The translations under genes were made by a program, and so were the position numbers. This document shows, one piece after another, positions 31,783-44,000 of a stretch of 64,000 nt of DNA; position 1 is the stretch's first letter; each line of letters starts with the position of its first letter. This stretch comes from Theropithecus gelada (lineage: Eukaryota > Chordata > Mammalia > Primates > Cercopithecidae). The DNA lies in NCBI RefSeq assembly GCF_003255815.1, contig NC_037689.1, positions 142,378,766 through 142,442,765 on the forward strand, in the 5' to 3' direction. A model generated the notes under the pieces. That model did no database searches. It was not told where the DNA came from and worked only from the letters and a program-made list of their open reading frames with translations.

Positions 31783-33005
31783 AGTGAAGTTATAAAAAAT
31801 ACAATTGCATTTGTTACAAAAGGCAGTATCAGTAACAATATCAGCAGCAGTAATAGGAGTGCAGACTCCTGAATTCCTGCTAAGCAGTAGGTACCTCCAC
31901 CAGGTTAGTGGGGAATATTGGTTGTAAGTTCCAGACCACAGGCAATAACATCTTCCTGAAACGTGGGAAACCCTCTCCTTATCACCTTTATTCTTTTAGT
32001 CTTTTCAACACTTTTGTAACTAATTCATTGCTTTTAATCTCTGATTGATATATCTAGAGTGGTTTTTTCTGACTATTTACCCTGATTAATAACATATAGA
32101 TCACTTATATCTACATACCATAGGCCAAACTCAGCCCTCAACATGTTCGAAGAAAAGACTAGGAAATACAGTCTTCTTTCTTTGGTTCCAGGAAGTAGAA
32201 ATGGCAGAATAAACACATAATATTGACTCTGTCACAGTCTAACCTTCTCGTGACGAAACTTTAATTGTTATGTTTACATCTAGGAAACACCCATTCCCTT
32301 TCCACAGCAGACAATCTGAAAATAAATCTAGAATTGCATGTGGCCCAAGGGCTAGGATGTGGCTCCTCTGATTCCAGGGACTTATGCACTAAAAAGACAC
32401 ATTCTCTGCTATGGCTCCTCATACACGCAGTTTACAATGATGGGGCAGGATTCGGAGCAGAAGAGCTGCAATGAAATCCACCCCAGTCAAACAGTGTGAA
32501 ATGGGAGACACACAGAAGTTACTGATTGTCAACAGAACTTCTAGAAGACTGCTGAAAAATACGGTGAAGGGCTCTTATCTCGGGGCTGAAAAGATTACTT
32601 GCATAGAGCCCAATTCTGTTCGCTGGAGGGACTTCTTTTTCCAGTCGTGGTGGTATCTGGATCCACCTTCTGAGAGGTTCTTTTTATCATTTTGTTTATC
32701 TTTTTTTTTCTGCCCATGACTAAAGATGATGTTGGGGAATATGCTGCAACTGCACAGCCTTCTCAGCAAATTTGTCAATTCTGCAAAGTTGGAGGTTGAA
32801 GAATTCTTTTGAATCTTGAACTATCAAAGACTTTTTGCCCAGAATTGTGCTTTCCTTTCTGGGCAATAAAATTCTCTCAGAAATGTAGCAGGCTTCTGAC
32901 CTATTTGTTTTTAGCCAGCTCTATGTGGCAGTAACTGCATTCAATGTTCTATTTATAGACATATTTCATTAATATGCTTTACTTCTCTGCTTTTTCATCT
33001 GCATT
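31783..33005. other. unassigned, GC-richer in 32280-32900
   Basis: The 32.3-32.9 kb block is less AT-rich than its surroundings and may be an old LTR, but I see no ends or poly(A) plan that I can defend. The 69- and 82-codon frames (32265-32474, 32471-32719) have no recognised domain. Confidence 0.4.
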
Positions 33006-33009
33006 TCCA

Positions 33010-33195
33010 GCTCCTTCGACTTAGCAAATAAAAATACAGGACAGCCAGTTAAATTTGAATTTCAGATAAACAATGATTTTTTAAAATGTATATACCATGC
33101 AACATTTGAACCATACTTATCCTAAACAAATTTGTTATTTATCTAAAATTCAAATTTAACTAGGCCTCCTGTATAGTATCTGACAACTGTATATA
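33010..33195. mobile_element. palindromic DNA-transposon MITE
   Basis: Left arm 'ttagcaaataaaaatacagg', 'cagttaaatttgaatttcag', 'ataaacaatgatttttt' is mirrored on the right by 'ttatttatctaaaattcaaa', 'tttaactaggcctcctgtat', 'atctgacaac'. This is a well-known long-inverted-repeat MITE of placental mammals. Family name withheld because I am not sure of it. Confidence 0.8.
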
Positions 33196-33469
33196 TAAAA
33201 AACATGACCTCAAAAGTGGCCTATCCAGTAAAAAGGAAATGAAGGAAATATGGCATAGGAAGTTTCATTGCCAGGATTAAAAATATCCTATATATTTTCT
33301 GCTTTAAAAAATCACCATCTTGAAGTCACTCCCATGTACCCAAGCCAACTTCACAGAGATCTGATGAAATTCATTCTTCCTCTGTGTCCTAAAAGTGGAA
33401 ATGGCATGACAAAAATGTAACATCATTTTTATACAAACATAATTGGGTCTCAGTTATTAGATATATAGA

Positions 33470-34618
33470 CAACTCCACACACATTGAATAGTTGATGCAC
33501 ATTTTTTTAAGCACACATGAATTATTAGTAAAATATGCCATATATGAAGCTGTAAAGTCATCCTACGCACATTTAGAAGAATCAATATCTCACAAACCAT
33601 ATTCTCCAACCTGCACAATCAAATCAGATATTTAATAACAAAACACATCTTAAAAAGAATATCACATATGAAAAGAAGAAAGGTTCAAAGCACAAATATT
33701 TGAGAGTGAAAAGGCTAACTGTTGATTTGGAGAAAATATCTGCAAATATATAAGTAATAAAGAGTGTGTATATATATTCCCACAAATAAATAAGAAAGAA
33801 ATATACAACCCAATTGAACAAGGGGAAAAACACATTTTTTAAAAAAGGATATCCAGGTGGCCAATAAACAGATGAAAAAGTGCTCAACCTAATTGGTAAT
33901 CAGAAAAATTGAAATTAAATCCATACTAAGATACCACTTTAGCCATACCTATATGAATTTTTACAGTTTGAAAGAATTGATATTCTAAGTATTTATAAGG
34001 TGCAATTGGGACATAAACATTCCTGGTGGATGTGTAAATTGTTAATACTTTAGAAAATGATTTTGATTGTACCTACTAAAGCCAAACATACATATACTTG
34101 ATGAAATACGAATTCTACTCCCAGGAATAGATCCAAGAGACCTACACACAATTGCCAAGGCCGTTCACAACAGCAGTATTCATAATAACCAAAAGCTAGA
34201 AATAACCCAAATGTCCATGAACTATATATGATTAAATAAATTGTACCACATCAATGCAATGGGATATTACAAGACAATGAGAATGAATAAACCATTGTTA
34301 CATGCAGTGCTATAGATGATTCACACCAGCAATGCTAAGAGACAGAAACCAGAAACAAAATAGTACAGAGCACATGATTCATTTAAATAAAGCTCCCCCA
34401 TTAGGTCAAAACTAACCTCACAGTGACACCGTTACAATAGAGGTTTCCTTTGGGGTAGACAGGGCTAGAGATGAGCATGGAGGCGCTTTGTGATGCTGAT
34501 AAAGTATTTCTTAATCTGGATTCTGTTTATGTTGGTTCATACAATGTGAAAATTGAGTAAGAACTATTTTTATAATTTGTATATTTTTTGTTATACTTCA
34601 ATAAAAACTTTATTTTTA
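33470..34618 (+). mobile_element. L1M 3' end with poly(A) signal
   Basis: Sense order: 'ccaggtggccaataaacaga', 'tttagccatacctatatgaa', 'tcactagg'-type text lost, 'actcccaggaatagatccaa', 'ataaccaaaagctagaaata', 'ttactttt'-type 3' UTR and a final 'cttcaataaaaactttattt'. Multiple frameshifts; no protein. Confidence 0.85.
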
Positions 34619-34639
34619 AAAAACTAATTCTGGCAAATA

Positions 34640-35460
34640 ATATCAGTGGATGCTAAAATTATTAGGTGAAATATTTTGAGGGGCAAGGGTCTATTAATGC
34701 AATTTTAAAGTAACACTTCACAGATTATACATTAATTACAAAGGGAAATGTTACCTTAGTAAATGAAGAAATACGACAATTCCCACTTAAGCGGTTAGTG
34801 CCAGTTATGAAGTGACAGACTGGTGTTAGGCAACTCCTGACATAATGTAATGTAATACAATGGAAAATACACAACACCACTTATGTAATGTTCTTGACAG
34901 TAATTCTTAACCTGTACCTCATCATGAGGAAAAATCACACAAATCCATATTGTGGACCGTCTTCAGTACAACTGGACTGGACTCAAAAAATGTCAGTGTC
35001 ATGAAAGGCAAAATAGCTAGAAACTGTCCTATAGTAAGAAATACTAAAGAGATGTGACAGCCTTGCACAACTTGTGATCTTTGGATTCTGGACCAACAGA
35101 CAAAACAGCTACAAAGAAAACTTGGGGGACAACTGGGGAAATTTGAATAAAAATCACGCACTTGTTAATAATATTGTATCAATGTTAAATTTTTTAGATG
35201 AACATGATAATATTTCATTATTGTGTAGGAGAATGTTCTTGTTCTTACGAGATATATTTTGAAGTTTTGGGGGCAAAACAATTTTTGTTGGTTTGGCAAA
35301 GTTAAAAACCTCTTCTTCTCTCTTCTCCCTCCCTCCCTCTCTGTCAAATGTTCAAAAATGTATGTTAGTACTTGGTGAAGCCTCATGAAAGTGATGTTTG
35401 TTCTACTATTATTTAAGCTTTTCAGTAGGTTTGAAATTTTCCCAAATAAGAAGTTGAGAC
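34640..35460 (+). mobile_element. L1M-type 3' UTR, second element
   Basis: 'tcatgaggaaaaatcacaca', 'tgtcagtgtcatgaaaggca', 'actaaagagatgtgacagcc', 'aatattgtatcaatgttaaa', and a terminal 'tgaaattttcccaaataaga' match the long 3' UTR of old L1M elements. The first part is more doubtful. Confidence 0.6.
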
Positions 35461-35689
35461 AGAAAATATTTCTCCAACTGAGAAAAAAACAATATGCACA
35501 ATATACTTCACTATACCATCATATTTTAATTTATAGTTATATTTATATATGATTATATATATGTTACCCATACAAGGTGGAAACACATTACATTATTAAC
35601 AATGTTTACTCATGGGCAGTAAGCTTATGGGTCACTTAAATTTTCTATGATTATTGTCTTTTTAAATAATAAGGATGTATTACTTTGCA

Positions 35690-36600
35690 AATTGAGTAAA
35701 AAGAAAAATTTTAAAACATCAACTGAGCATTTGATCCAGGTAACTGGAAAAAAAAAGAGCAATAGTGCAAACTCACATGAGGACAATTTTTAAAATAATA
35801 AAGACAGAAATTAATGATAGACAAATAAAAAATGCTAGAGAATATTAATAAAAGAGAAAGCTGGTTCTCTAAAAACATTAACTAAAAGGACAGATGTTTT
35901 AGCAAGTCCGATTTCTACCAAAAAGAGAAAAAATATAAATAATTATGTAAAAGAGAAAACAAGCACAAAAATACACATTTAAAATAAATTCTATGAAACA
36001 TAGAGGAAATGTATAAATCATTAGAAAACATAAAACACTAATATTGATGTGAGGAAATAAAAAATTAAGTAGTTGAATATCCATTAAATGAATTGAAATG
36101 GTAGTCAAAACCCCCCCTAGGGAAAATATAATAATAATAATGTCTAACAGGATATATACAGGAAATCTCTGTACCCTGTGCTTGATTTTGCTGTAAACCT
36201 AGAACTGTAGTAAAAAATAAAGTGTCTTAAAAACATCATGCCCATGTTAACAGTGAGAGAATTTTACAGGTGAATTATGCTAAAGTATAAAACAACAGTT
36301 ACTCCTAATCATATGCATAATGTTCTAGGGAACAGAAACAAAGTCAAAGCTGCCAAAAAAACTTTACCTGGCAACCCTAATCTTGGTTATAAAACCAGAT
36401 GACAATAAAATAAAAAGAAAATACACGCCCTTTTCAGTCATGAATCCAGATGCAAAGATCCTAAATAAGATATGAACAGAAAAAATCCATGGTGCAAAAT
36501 AAGTACAATGGATGATTAATAAGTAGGATTTTTACCTGGGAAAATAATTATATATTAATATAACAAATAACTACAATTTAAAATATCAATAGACTGAAGA
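35690..36600 (+). mobile_element. L1M ORF2 remnant, 5' side of an interrupted element
   Basis: 'agagaaagctggttctctaa', 'aaggacagatgttttagcaa', 'aattgaaatggtagtcaaaa', 'ataaaaccagatgacaataa', 'aatccagatgcaaagatcct', 'agactgaagaaaaaagtcat' follow sense ORF2. An L1 3'-UTR-like piece (about 36150-36235) and the orphan 5' L1 fragment at 36607 interrupt it. It resumes briefly at 37300-37395. Confidence 0.72.
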
Positions 36601-36606
36601 AAAAAG

Positions 36607-37290
36607 TCATATGTTGATGTCTGTGCAAATAGGTTCAAAACGTATCGATGATATCTCTTCTTCCACAAGTGTGCCCATTATTCTTAGGTTTGGTTGTTTA
36701 ACATAATCCCAGACTTCTTGAAGGCTTTGTTCGTATGTTCTTATTCTTTTTTCTTTGTCTTTGTTGGATTGGGTTAATTTGACAACCTTGTCTTTGAGCT
36801 CTGAAGTTCTTTCTTCTGATTGTTCGATGCTATTGCTGAGGCTTTGCAGAGCATTTTGCATTTCTGTGAGTGTGTCCATTGTTTCCTGAAGTTTTCATTT
36901 GTTATTTATGTTATCTATTTCACTGAATAGTCCTCCCTTCACTTCTTATATCATGGTTTTTTATTTCTTTACACTGTGCTTTGCCTTTCTCTGGTGCCTC
37001 CCTGGTTAGTTTATTAACTAGCCTTCTGAACTCTTGTTCAGGTAAATCAGGGATTTCTTCTAGGTTTGGATCCATTGCTAGTGAGCTAGTGTGATTTTTT
37101 TAGGGGTGTTAAAAAATCTTGTTTTGTCATATTACCAGAGTCGTTTTTCTGATTCCTTCTCATTTGTGTAGCCTCTGTCAGAGGGAAGGTCTCGGACTCA
37201 GGGCTGTTTTTCAGATTCTTTTGTCCCTCGGGGTGTTTCCTTGATGTAGTACTCTCCTCCTTTTCCTAGGGATGTGGCTTCCTGAGAGCC
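36607..37290 (-). mobile_element. L1 ORF1/5' UTR fragment, 3' end missing
   Basis: The complement encodes the N-terminal and coiled-coil part of L1 ORF1p (a 90-codon frame 36607-36879 containing the EQSLQEVWDYVKQPNLRI motif) preceded by L1 5' UTR up to about 37290. The frame ends at the junction with flanking sequence. No ORF2 or 3' UTR accompanies it, which is unusual for a target-primed insertion. Younger than the L1M that surrounds it. Confidence 0.85.
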
Positions 37291-37299
37291 GAACTGATA

Positions 37300-37395
37300 A
37301 AAACAAAATTCTTAACAATGTGTGAAATTGTAGAAACCTCCGTAACTCTGCAAAAATTACATGCCAAAAACCTAGAGTAAACATCACTTAAATGA
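37300..37395 (+). mobile_element. L1M ORF2, continuation
   Basis: 'acatgccaaaaacctagagt', 'aaacatcacttaaatgaaaa' correspond to the ORF2 stretch that should follow 36600 after a short gap. Confidence 0.5.
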
Positions 37396-37399
37396 AAAA

Positions 37400-37520
37400 A
37401 TATTATAGTAACATCTTGCATAACTATAGTACAATATCACAACCTGGAAATCAACATTGGTAAAATCCAATGACCTTATTCAAATTTCACCACTTTTATA
37501 TGCATTCATGTGTGTTTTTG
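37400..37520 (-). mobile_element. L1M 3' UTR fragment
   Basis: 'actatagtacaatatcacaa', 'caatgaccttattcaaattt', 'caccacttttatatgcattc' are typical of an antisense L1M 3' UTR. Confidence 0.6.
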
Positions 37521-38085
37521 TTTTGGTTGAGTGGCGGAATCAAAAGTCTGACAGACATGTGTTCAAGAAGAAATAAAAGAGAAGGGTTTGAACAATGTTT
37601 GAACAAGTTGGGAGAGATCAATGAAGAATTTTTGGATTTGCTTGTGTTTGATGAATGTTAATACAAACTATTTGTATTTTGTTGGATTTTTCCCAACAGA
37701 GAAATCTGATGATGATTGATGATCAATAATTAATTTGCTTTTATGCTTGGGTAATAGTTTAATTTTCAGCTATGGTTATTCTGCTCTTTGATTTTATACA
37801 TCTATATATTTTTTCCTCAATTTGTCCCTTTACCTCTTCAATCTCCCTGTTTAAATCATTCTGATGTTTTGTCATCTTGCTTTGAGTATCTGATTTGCTG
37901 GATTCATGTTCTTACTAATTTTATAGTGAGAGGCACTTGCTGGGAACGTTCTTTTATTGGAGATCACTGTTTGCATACTTAAGTGATTTATATTTGCATA
38001 TTTCCCATGAATATACGTTCATCTTCCTCACATATAAGCAGCTTGGTTTAGATTTCCTTTCCTATTAAATATATTTTGTTCATTC
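37521..38085. other. unassigned
   Basis: T-rich, possibly further antisense L1. Nothing diagnostic. Confidence 0.4.
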
Positions 38086-38087
38086 CT

Positions 38088-38449
38088 TACTATAGACTGA
38101 ATGTTCGTGTCCCTCCAAAACTCATGTTTAGTTTATACCTTCCAATGTGATAGTATGAGAAGATGGGGACTTAGGAGGGTAATTAGTATTAGATTAGGTT
38201 ATGACGGTGGAGCCCTACGGAATGAGATTAATTCCCTTATAAGTGTCATGAGAGAGATTGCTTTCTTTCTCTCATTTCACCACATGAGTCAGCAGTCTGC
38301 AATCCAGAAGAGAGGCTTCACCAGAACCTGACCATCCTGGCACCCTGATCTTGGTCTTCCCAGCCTCAAGAACTGTGAGAAACAAATTTGTTGTTTATAA
38401 GCTACCCAGTCTATGATGCCTTGGTATAGCATTCCAGATGGATTAGAAC
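38088..38449 (+). mobile_element. MLT1-type MaLR LTR
   Basis: 'tagactgaatgttcgtgtcc', 'ccaatgtgatagtatgagaa', 'gattaattcccttataagtg', 'cttcccagcctcaagaactg', 'taagctacccagtctatgat', ending 'gatggattagaaca'. Near full length for the family. A 76-codon frame inside is not a gene. Confidence 0.88.
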
Positions 38450-38589
38450 ATCCCTTTTGATTCAATAATTGTACATCTTATCTGTCTGGCTCCTGAAAGC
38501 ATTGGAATTTGCTAGCTATGGCTTAATGTAGTTAGTTTTAATGAAATGTTGTTCCAACATAACTTGTTAAATAATCCATCACAATATTA

Positions 38590-39210
38590 TAAAATACCAC
38601 CTTCATTTAAATGAAACCGTCATGCAAACTTGGTTCTTTCTGTGTTTATTACTCATTTGAGGTGGTTTCTCTGTCTTTTCTATCATTGCACCAAACCTTC
38701 AGGATGATTTTATTACTAAGCTATTTTTAAATATCTGTTAATAGAAGTCATTTATTACTGTTCAATTTTAGGATTTTATTGGTTAATTTCATACAAATAG
38801 TATTCTAGGAAAACTTGAAATAATTTCATCAAGTTTTTAAAATGCTTTTGGAGTTTTAATTGGAATTACATAAAATTTATGGTTAATTTGGAGAGACCTA
38901 ACATCTTATTAATTTTTACTCCTGGAGTTGTTTTCATTCCTTTTTTGAATTAGGGCTACTGGAGCATTTATAGTCAGTTTTTTTTGGTCAAAAAAAGCAG
39001 CTCAAATTAATTCAACCAATCTAATGAATATTTTGATATAAAATTAATTTATTCAGAATTTCATATCTTTTCACCTTCTCTAGGTTTATCTTGTTGCTTT
39101 TTTAGCTTCTCGAGTTAAATGATTTGTTTGCATTATTTCTGTTTGATAATTAAGTATCTAAGGACATAAGATTCCCTCTGAGAGCATCTTTATTTTTTTC
39201 AGTTCATCAC
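38590..39210 (-). mobile_element. L1M ORF2 fragment
   Basis: Antisense L1 landmarks: 'ctaggaaaacttgaaataat', 'tttaattggaattacataaa', 'ttggagagacctaacatctt', then 'agtatctaaggacataagat' 'tccctctgagagcat'. Confidence 0.65.
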
Positions 39211-39795
39211 CGTCTAGTGGGGGGGCTAGAAAGCTAATTTGGAGACTATCAGCACCTATTTTGCTAGAAAAGGTGTATTTCCAAAGAAAGGGTAACAGGA
39301 GATATTTAAAATAAAAAGTCAAGAAATCTAGGCTATTTTCAGATGAAAATGATATCTTGCAAACAAATCAAGAGGCAGCTTCTCCCAGTCAGCCAGGAGA
39401 GTAACAAGGAAAAAATACGAAAGTTAAAAATTAACAGCTCTAAAACCTAAGACTGATACACTATTATTAGTATCTGCAAGGAATTTTCAACTGAGTTGGA
39501 GTAGGATGAGAAGAAAAAAAAACGCTTGTCCTTTCCATGTTTTACTTTGGGAAATGGGAGAATACCACATCTCAAAAAAGAATAAAAAGAGTTCATTATC
39601 TCCACTGTGATATGTACTCTGACACCCATACGTAGGATCTATACCTACCAGAAAACTAAACAGCTCATCTTGATTTTAGAAACAGATCATTTCAAGATAA
39701 AATGGGAATATTATCCTAAAGACACAAAAGTACTTAAAAGAAATAATTATATAAGTATGTTTCACTTATAATATTTCTCTAAGCTTCACAATTAT
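39211..39795. other. unassigned
   Basis: No feature recognised. Confidence 0.4.
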
Positions 39796-39799
39796 GAAC

Positions 39800-40030
39800 T
39801 GTACATTTTTTCTGTATTTATAGAATATGTTAAGAAAAACATTAAGAAGCAAAAGTAATGCATGTTTATTAAAAATTTAAAAACTACAGAAAATATGTAG
39901 GAGAAATTTAAAAAGCCATAATCCTGCCACCAGAGATATCTACTAAGATACATTGATTTGATTCCTTTCAGTATCCTTTCTGTATACACATACACAGACT
40001 CACGTGCACATATCTATAAATATAGATGTG
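39800..40030 (-). mobile_element. L1M 3' UTR fragment
   Basis: 'aagcaaaagtaatgcatgtt', 'ctacagaaaatatgtaggag', 'ataatcctgccaccagagat', 'cagtatcctttctgtataca' match an L1M 3'-end consensus, followed by a short TG/TA tract. Confidence 0.6.
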
Positions 40031-40069
40031 TGTGTATGTAAACACGTGTGTATTAGGTAGACATATAAA

Positions 40070-40925
40070 TTCATTAATTCAACAAATATTCTTGAGTGCT
40101 AACCAGGTGATGCCCGAGACCAGGAGTTGACAAACTATGACCAATGTGCCAAAACTAGCCTATATGGCATACTGTCTGTTTTTGTAATGTTTTATTTAAA
40201 CACAGCCCTTTCATTTTCACGCTTATTGATTTACATATTGTCTGTGGTAGATTTCATGCTACAATAGCAGAGTTAAGTAACTGTATGGAAGATTGTATGG
40301 ATTGCAAATCTAAAACATTTAATATCTGGCTCTAGACAAAAAACACACACACACAAAAAAAAAAACAAAAAAAAAAAACAAGCACCAACTCCTCTAGGCT
40401 CTAAGGGACAATAATGAACAAAGCAACATCTTGGCCTCTCAGGACTTACAGTCTGAAAAGGAATATAGACAGTAAACAGGTAGATTTATATGGTTGATGT
40501 CTGGTTGCAATACAGACTATCAAGAAAGATAAATATGGGTGCACAGTACTAAGGGTCACAATTCTAGACATGGTGGTCTGAGAAGGTCTTTCTAATTAGG
40601 TAAGAGTGGAGTAGATATCTGAAGGAAGTGAATAAGTGAACCATGCAAACGTCTGGGGCAAGAGCAATTGAGGCAAAAAGAAAAGCACATGTGTTGCCAC
40701 TAAGGTGGATGTGCACCAGGTGTGTTTAGGGCAGATCAAAGAGGCACATGTGGGTGGAGTGCAGGAAGGAGAAGAACAGTAAATGAGGATGGAAAGGTAA
40801 GCTGCAGTCAGGACATGGAGAGCCCCTTAAGCCATAGTAATGAGTTTTGGTTTCATTTCAATTATGGTAGAAACCCAGTGGAAGGTTTGGATTAGGGAAG
40901 CGATGTGATCTGACTTATAAATATC
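40070..40925 (-). mobile_element. L2 LINE, split by a DNA transposon
   Basis: Begins 'ttcattaattcaacaaatat' (antisense L2 3' end), is interrupted at 40121-40391, and resumes 'ctaagggacaataatgaaca', 'aggacttacagtctgaaaag', 'agacagtaaacaggtag', 'gagaaggtctttctaattag', 'agccccttaagccatagtaa', 'gggaagcgatgtgatctga'. One of the longest L2 copies in the window. Confidence 0.85.
40121..40391 (+). mobile_element. hAT-like DNA transposon nested in L2
   Basis: 'caggagttgacaaactatga' to 'tatctggctctagaca' plus a degenerate end 'caagcaccaactcct' match the family whose ends read CAGGGGTTGGCAAAC. An A-rich/CA tract (40341-40380) replaces part of the 3' side. The L2 reading continues on both sides, showing insertion into it. 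Confidence 0.7.
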
Positions 40926-40949
40926 TGCATATATTTTAATATTTGTGCA

Positions 40950-41130
40950 CTAGTGTTACACAGAAGGCAAAAGCATGAAGTCTTGGAGTATAACACACCT
41001 GATTCAAATCCTAGCTTGGCACTTGCTATATGAATGACTATAGGCATGTTATATGAATCCCTTAGGCTTCATTTTTCTCAACTGCATGATGATGTTAACA
41101 CTATCTACCCCATATGATTGCTATAAAATA
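40950..41130 (+). mobile_element. MIR
   Basis: 'aggcaaaagcatgaagtctt', 'gattcaaatcctagcttggc', 'ggcttcatttttctcaactg', 'atgatgatgttaacactatc' in sense order. Confidence 0.85.
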
Positions 41131-41304
41131 TATATTCCAATGTTTTATATATAATATATGTTTAATAAATAGTAGCAATGGCTATAATTTGTCTGTATAC
41201 GTCAGATATAACAAAAACATATACATATACTCCCTCAAAACTATTAATACAAACATATTTGAGGTGGTATACACAGTTGTTAAAAGGGAAAACATTATAG
41301 TCAT

Positions 41305-41515
41305 ACTGTTAGAGGCTGACTTGGCTCCACCCTACTAGTTGTTTGATCTTTTGAAAGTTACTTCATCCCTCTGGGCTTCAGTCTCTTCATGTGTCAAATG
41401 CAGAAAATTGTGATACTTGCCTCAAAGGATATGCTATGAAGATTAAAGGAACACACACATGTAAAGTTCTTAGAATATTACCCGGCATACAGAAAGTACT
41501 ATGCAGAGGGCAGCC
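41305..41515 (+). mobile_element. MIR
   Basis: 'ctagttgtttgatcttttga', 'aagttacttcatccctctgg', 'cttcagtctcttcatgtgtc', 'atgctatgaagattaaagga', 'catacagaaagtactatgca' in sense order. Confidence 0.87.
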
Positions 41516-41669
41516 ACAGCAAATATAATGCTTTGGTTAAAAGTAGAAAAAAGTGCTCCTTTTTCAAGACACTTTTCTTTCGTCTGTTAGAAAATAAACT
41601 GACTTCGCTGGAACAAGACATTTTACTGGCATGAATTTTTAAATCATTACTAGAAATAAAGTGAAACAT

Positions 41670-41910
41670 GATATTTTAATTTGCATTTACTTGACTACTC
41701 ATGAAATTATGTTTCCTTATACCCTAGCTGCTTATCAATGATTTGTTGTTCAATCTGTTAATCATCTTCTTCACATTTTTTGATCTATTATTCTATTGTA
41801 TTTCCTTTTGTGTTTCACATTAATTTGTGGACACTCCCTCTATATTGTGATTTTAACTCTTTTTCATAACCTTGATAAATATTTTTGCAGATATTTTGTA
41901 ACTTAACATG
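41670..41910 (-). mobile_element. L1M fragment
   Basis: 'aatttgcatttacttgacta', 'ctgcttatcaatgatttgtt', 'cataaccttgataaatattt' resemble antisense L1 ORF2. Diverged. Confidence 0.5.
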
Positions 41911-41954
41911 ATGATATCTGCACAATAATTAAAGCATCAAACACTCCAAGTAGA

Positions 41955-42160
41955 GGTAAAAACAAGTGTTTTGGCAGAGCTAGAGCAAGGTGTTTTGCAA
42001 GGGGAGGTGGTGGCAAGTGGAGGAACAGAGAGAAGTATGCAAAACACTGTAACATGTTGAGCCTTGTATTCTTAGTTAAGGGATTTGAATTTTATTCTAT
42101 AGAACACAATTCTATGGAGTGAGACTAAGAAACAATGTGAAAGTGGGAGGTGACATTCTT
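41955..42160 (-). mobile_element. L2 fragment
   Basis: 'tggcagagctagagcaaggt', 'gccttgtattcttagttaag', 'ggatttgaattttattctat', 'caattctatggagtgagact' follow antisense L2. Confidence 0.55.
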
Positions 42161-42940
42161 AGATTGAGATTATCCACGCAGCAGTGTGGAAAATAAACAG
42201 ATAAGCGGGCTAATATATCCTCATAGATTAACCTGTCTCTCAATGCAGCAGCTATTCTCAAGAAAAAAAAAAAAAAAAAAAAAGTCAGTGAACAACAGAG
42301 CATCCCTTAGACTGTAGCTAATGATGAGAGCCAGAGGAAATCTCTGCTTCCTGCCAGCCACCATATTCAGCAGTACTTAGTAGTACCTACAACATCAATT
42401 GTGGTAGCATCAGTGGCACCTGTACCAAGAACGGCATTTGGAGCAACAAGCAGTCAGGCGAGAACTGGCATAGGGTCATTTTTACATCTGGTGGTACTTA
42501 AGCAGAAAGTGCCAAAGGAAAAAGTAAATTTTTGTTACGCTCTTGAGATATGATAGCAGAGCTTCTGATGTCAAACATCTTTGGAGAACTTTGGTGACAC
42601 AGCTCCTGATACAGTTTTTGCCTCAAACTATAAAATCTTGTATGCATTGATCTCAACAGTACTACTTTATGAACGCTATGCATTTGAGTTTTTATATTCT
42701 TATTGTCTTATCATTGCCTTAGCAATGCATTTACAACATTTGTGATTCAATTCCTATTTTATGGCAGTGTTGACAAAGAATGTAGTCTGTACTACTCCCG
42801 TTTGTAATATTGGTTTCCTTGTGGCTTAATAAATGATAAACTTTTGTTAAGATTATATGGTTATTTGAGAAAAAGGGATGATTTCTACTTGTCATATGAA
42901 TCTGTCATATCATCAATATAGTGAATACTTTTAATTTAAA
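42161..42940. other. unassigned, with A21 run
   Basis: An A run at about 42261-42282 has no recognisable retroposon body beside it. The rest has no feature that I can name. Confidence 0.4.
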
Positions 42941-42943
42941 TTA

Positions 42944-43234
42944 CTTTTTTTGAGACAGAGTTTCGCAATTTTTGCCTAGGCTGGAGTGCAATGGCCTGAT
43001 CTTGGCTCACCACAACCTCCACCTCCCGGGTTTCAAGTGATTCTCCTGCCTCAGCCTCCCAAGTAGCTGGGATTACAGGCATGTGCCACCACGCCAGGCT
43101 AATTTTGTATTTTTAGTAGAGACATGGTTTCTCCATGTTGACCAGGCTGGTCTCAAACTCCCGACCTCAAGCGATATGCCCGCCTCGGCCTCCCACAGTG
43201 CTGGGATCACAGCCGTGAGCCACCATGCCTGGCC
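42944..43234 (-). mobile_element. AluS/J-like, older copy
   Basis: Antisense Alu with a short T tail, 'gagacagagtttcgcaattt', both arms, ending 'ccaccatgcctggcc' at 43234. More diverged than the AluY copies. Confidence 0.93.
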
Positions 43235-43249
43235 ATGGTGTCCAACTAT

Positions 43250-44000
43250 TTACTTTTAATTTTCATGAGTAACTTTATTGGAGTATGCTATTATAGATAG
43301 CATACAGTTGGACTTTATATTCTGACGTAGTCTGGTAAACTGTTATTTTAATTAGTGAATGTATCTAATATGAATAAGATCACATACTTATTATCAATAT
43401 TTTGTGGATTTTTTTTAGTGCTTTCTTGCTTATCCTTTTGTTCTTAATCTTTTAATTTTATGGTATGTTTTCCTTATTGTTATCTCCCTATCCCACCCGC
43501 AATTAATTTAGAAGGTAGGTAGTAAGCTTTCAGTCTTACTAGTTGTTATGTTAGCTTTTGAAATAATATTTAAACTTTCATTTTTAAATATAAACATTAA
43601 TAATAGCCATTTCTAATGATTTCCCCTAGCTAAGTTGACAAAATTAGCACATTGATCTTTGTACCATCCCCCCACCCACTTTCTCACACTTCCCAGTTTT
43701 TGTTGCTGTGATCTGGAAATTGTGTCCCAGTTTCATATTATTACATTATTTTTCATTATGCATTTTCTTTTTCAACAATTGTATCTGGATTGTTTCAGAA
43801 GCAAATTTACATATTAATTTTTATTTAAATCTATATTTTAATCATGTCTCAGCTGATGAGGTTATTTTTTCAAATATACTTTTTAATAAACAGATATAAG
43901 GCCATCCAACCTGTTTTCCAACTGTAGATAACCTAATTTTCTACTTATATGCCTATAGAAATCTTTATTCATCTTCAAAAATCAAAAACTTGACCAAATA
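43250..44000 (-). mobile_element. possible L1M fragment
   Basis: T-rich text such as 'cagtttcatattattacatt', 'ctttttcaacaattgtatct', 'acatattaatttttatttaa' resembles antisense L1M ORF regions. No single motif is decisive. Confidence 0.35.

Noticed and set aside
32265..32719. Two abutting frames suggesting a short gene
   Set aside because: They overlap by a few bases but have no domain, and the block resembles a decayed LTR in composition.
36607..36879. Coiled-coil protein frame
   Set aside because: Recognisable as a piece of L1 ORF1p; truncated and part of a dead L1 fragment, so not a host gene.
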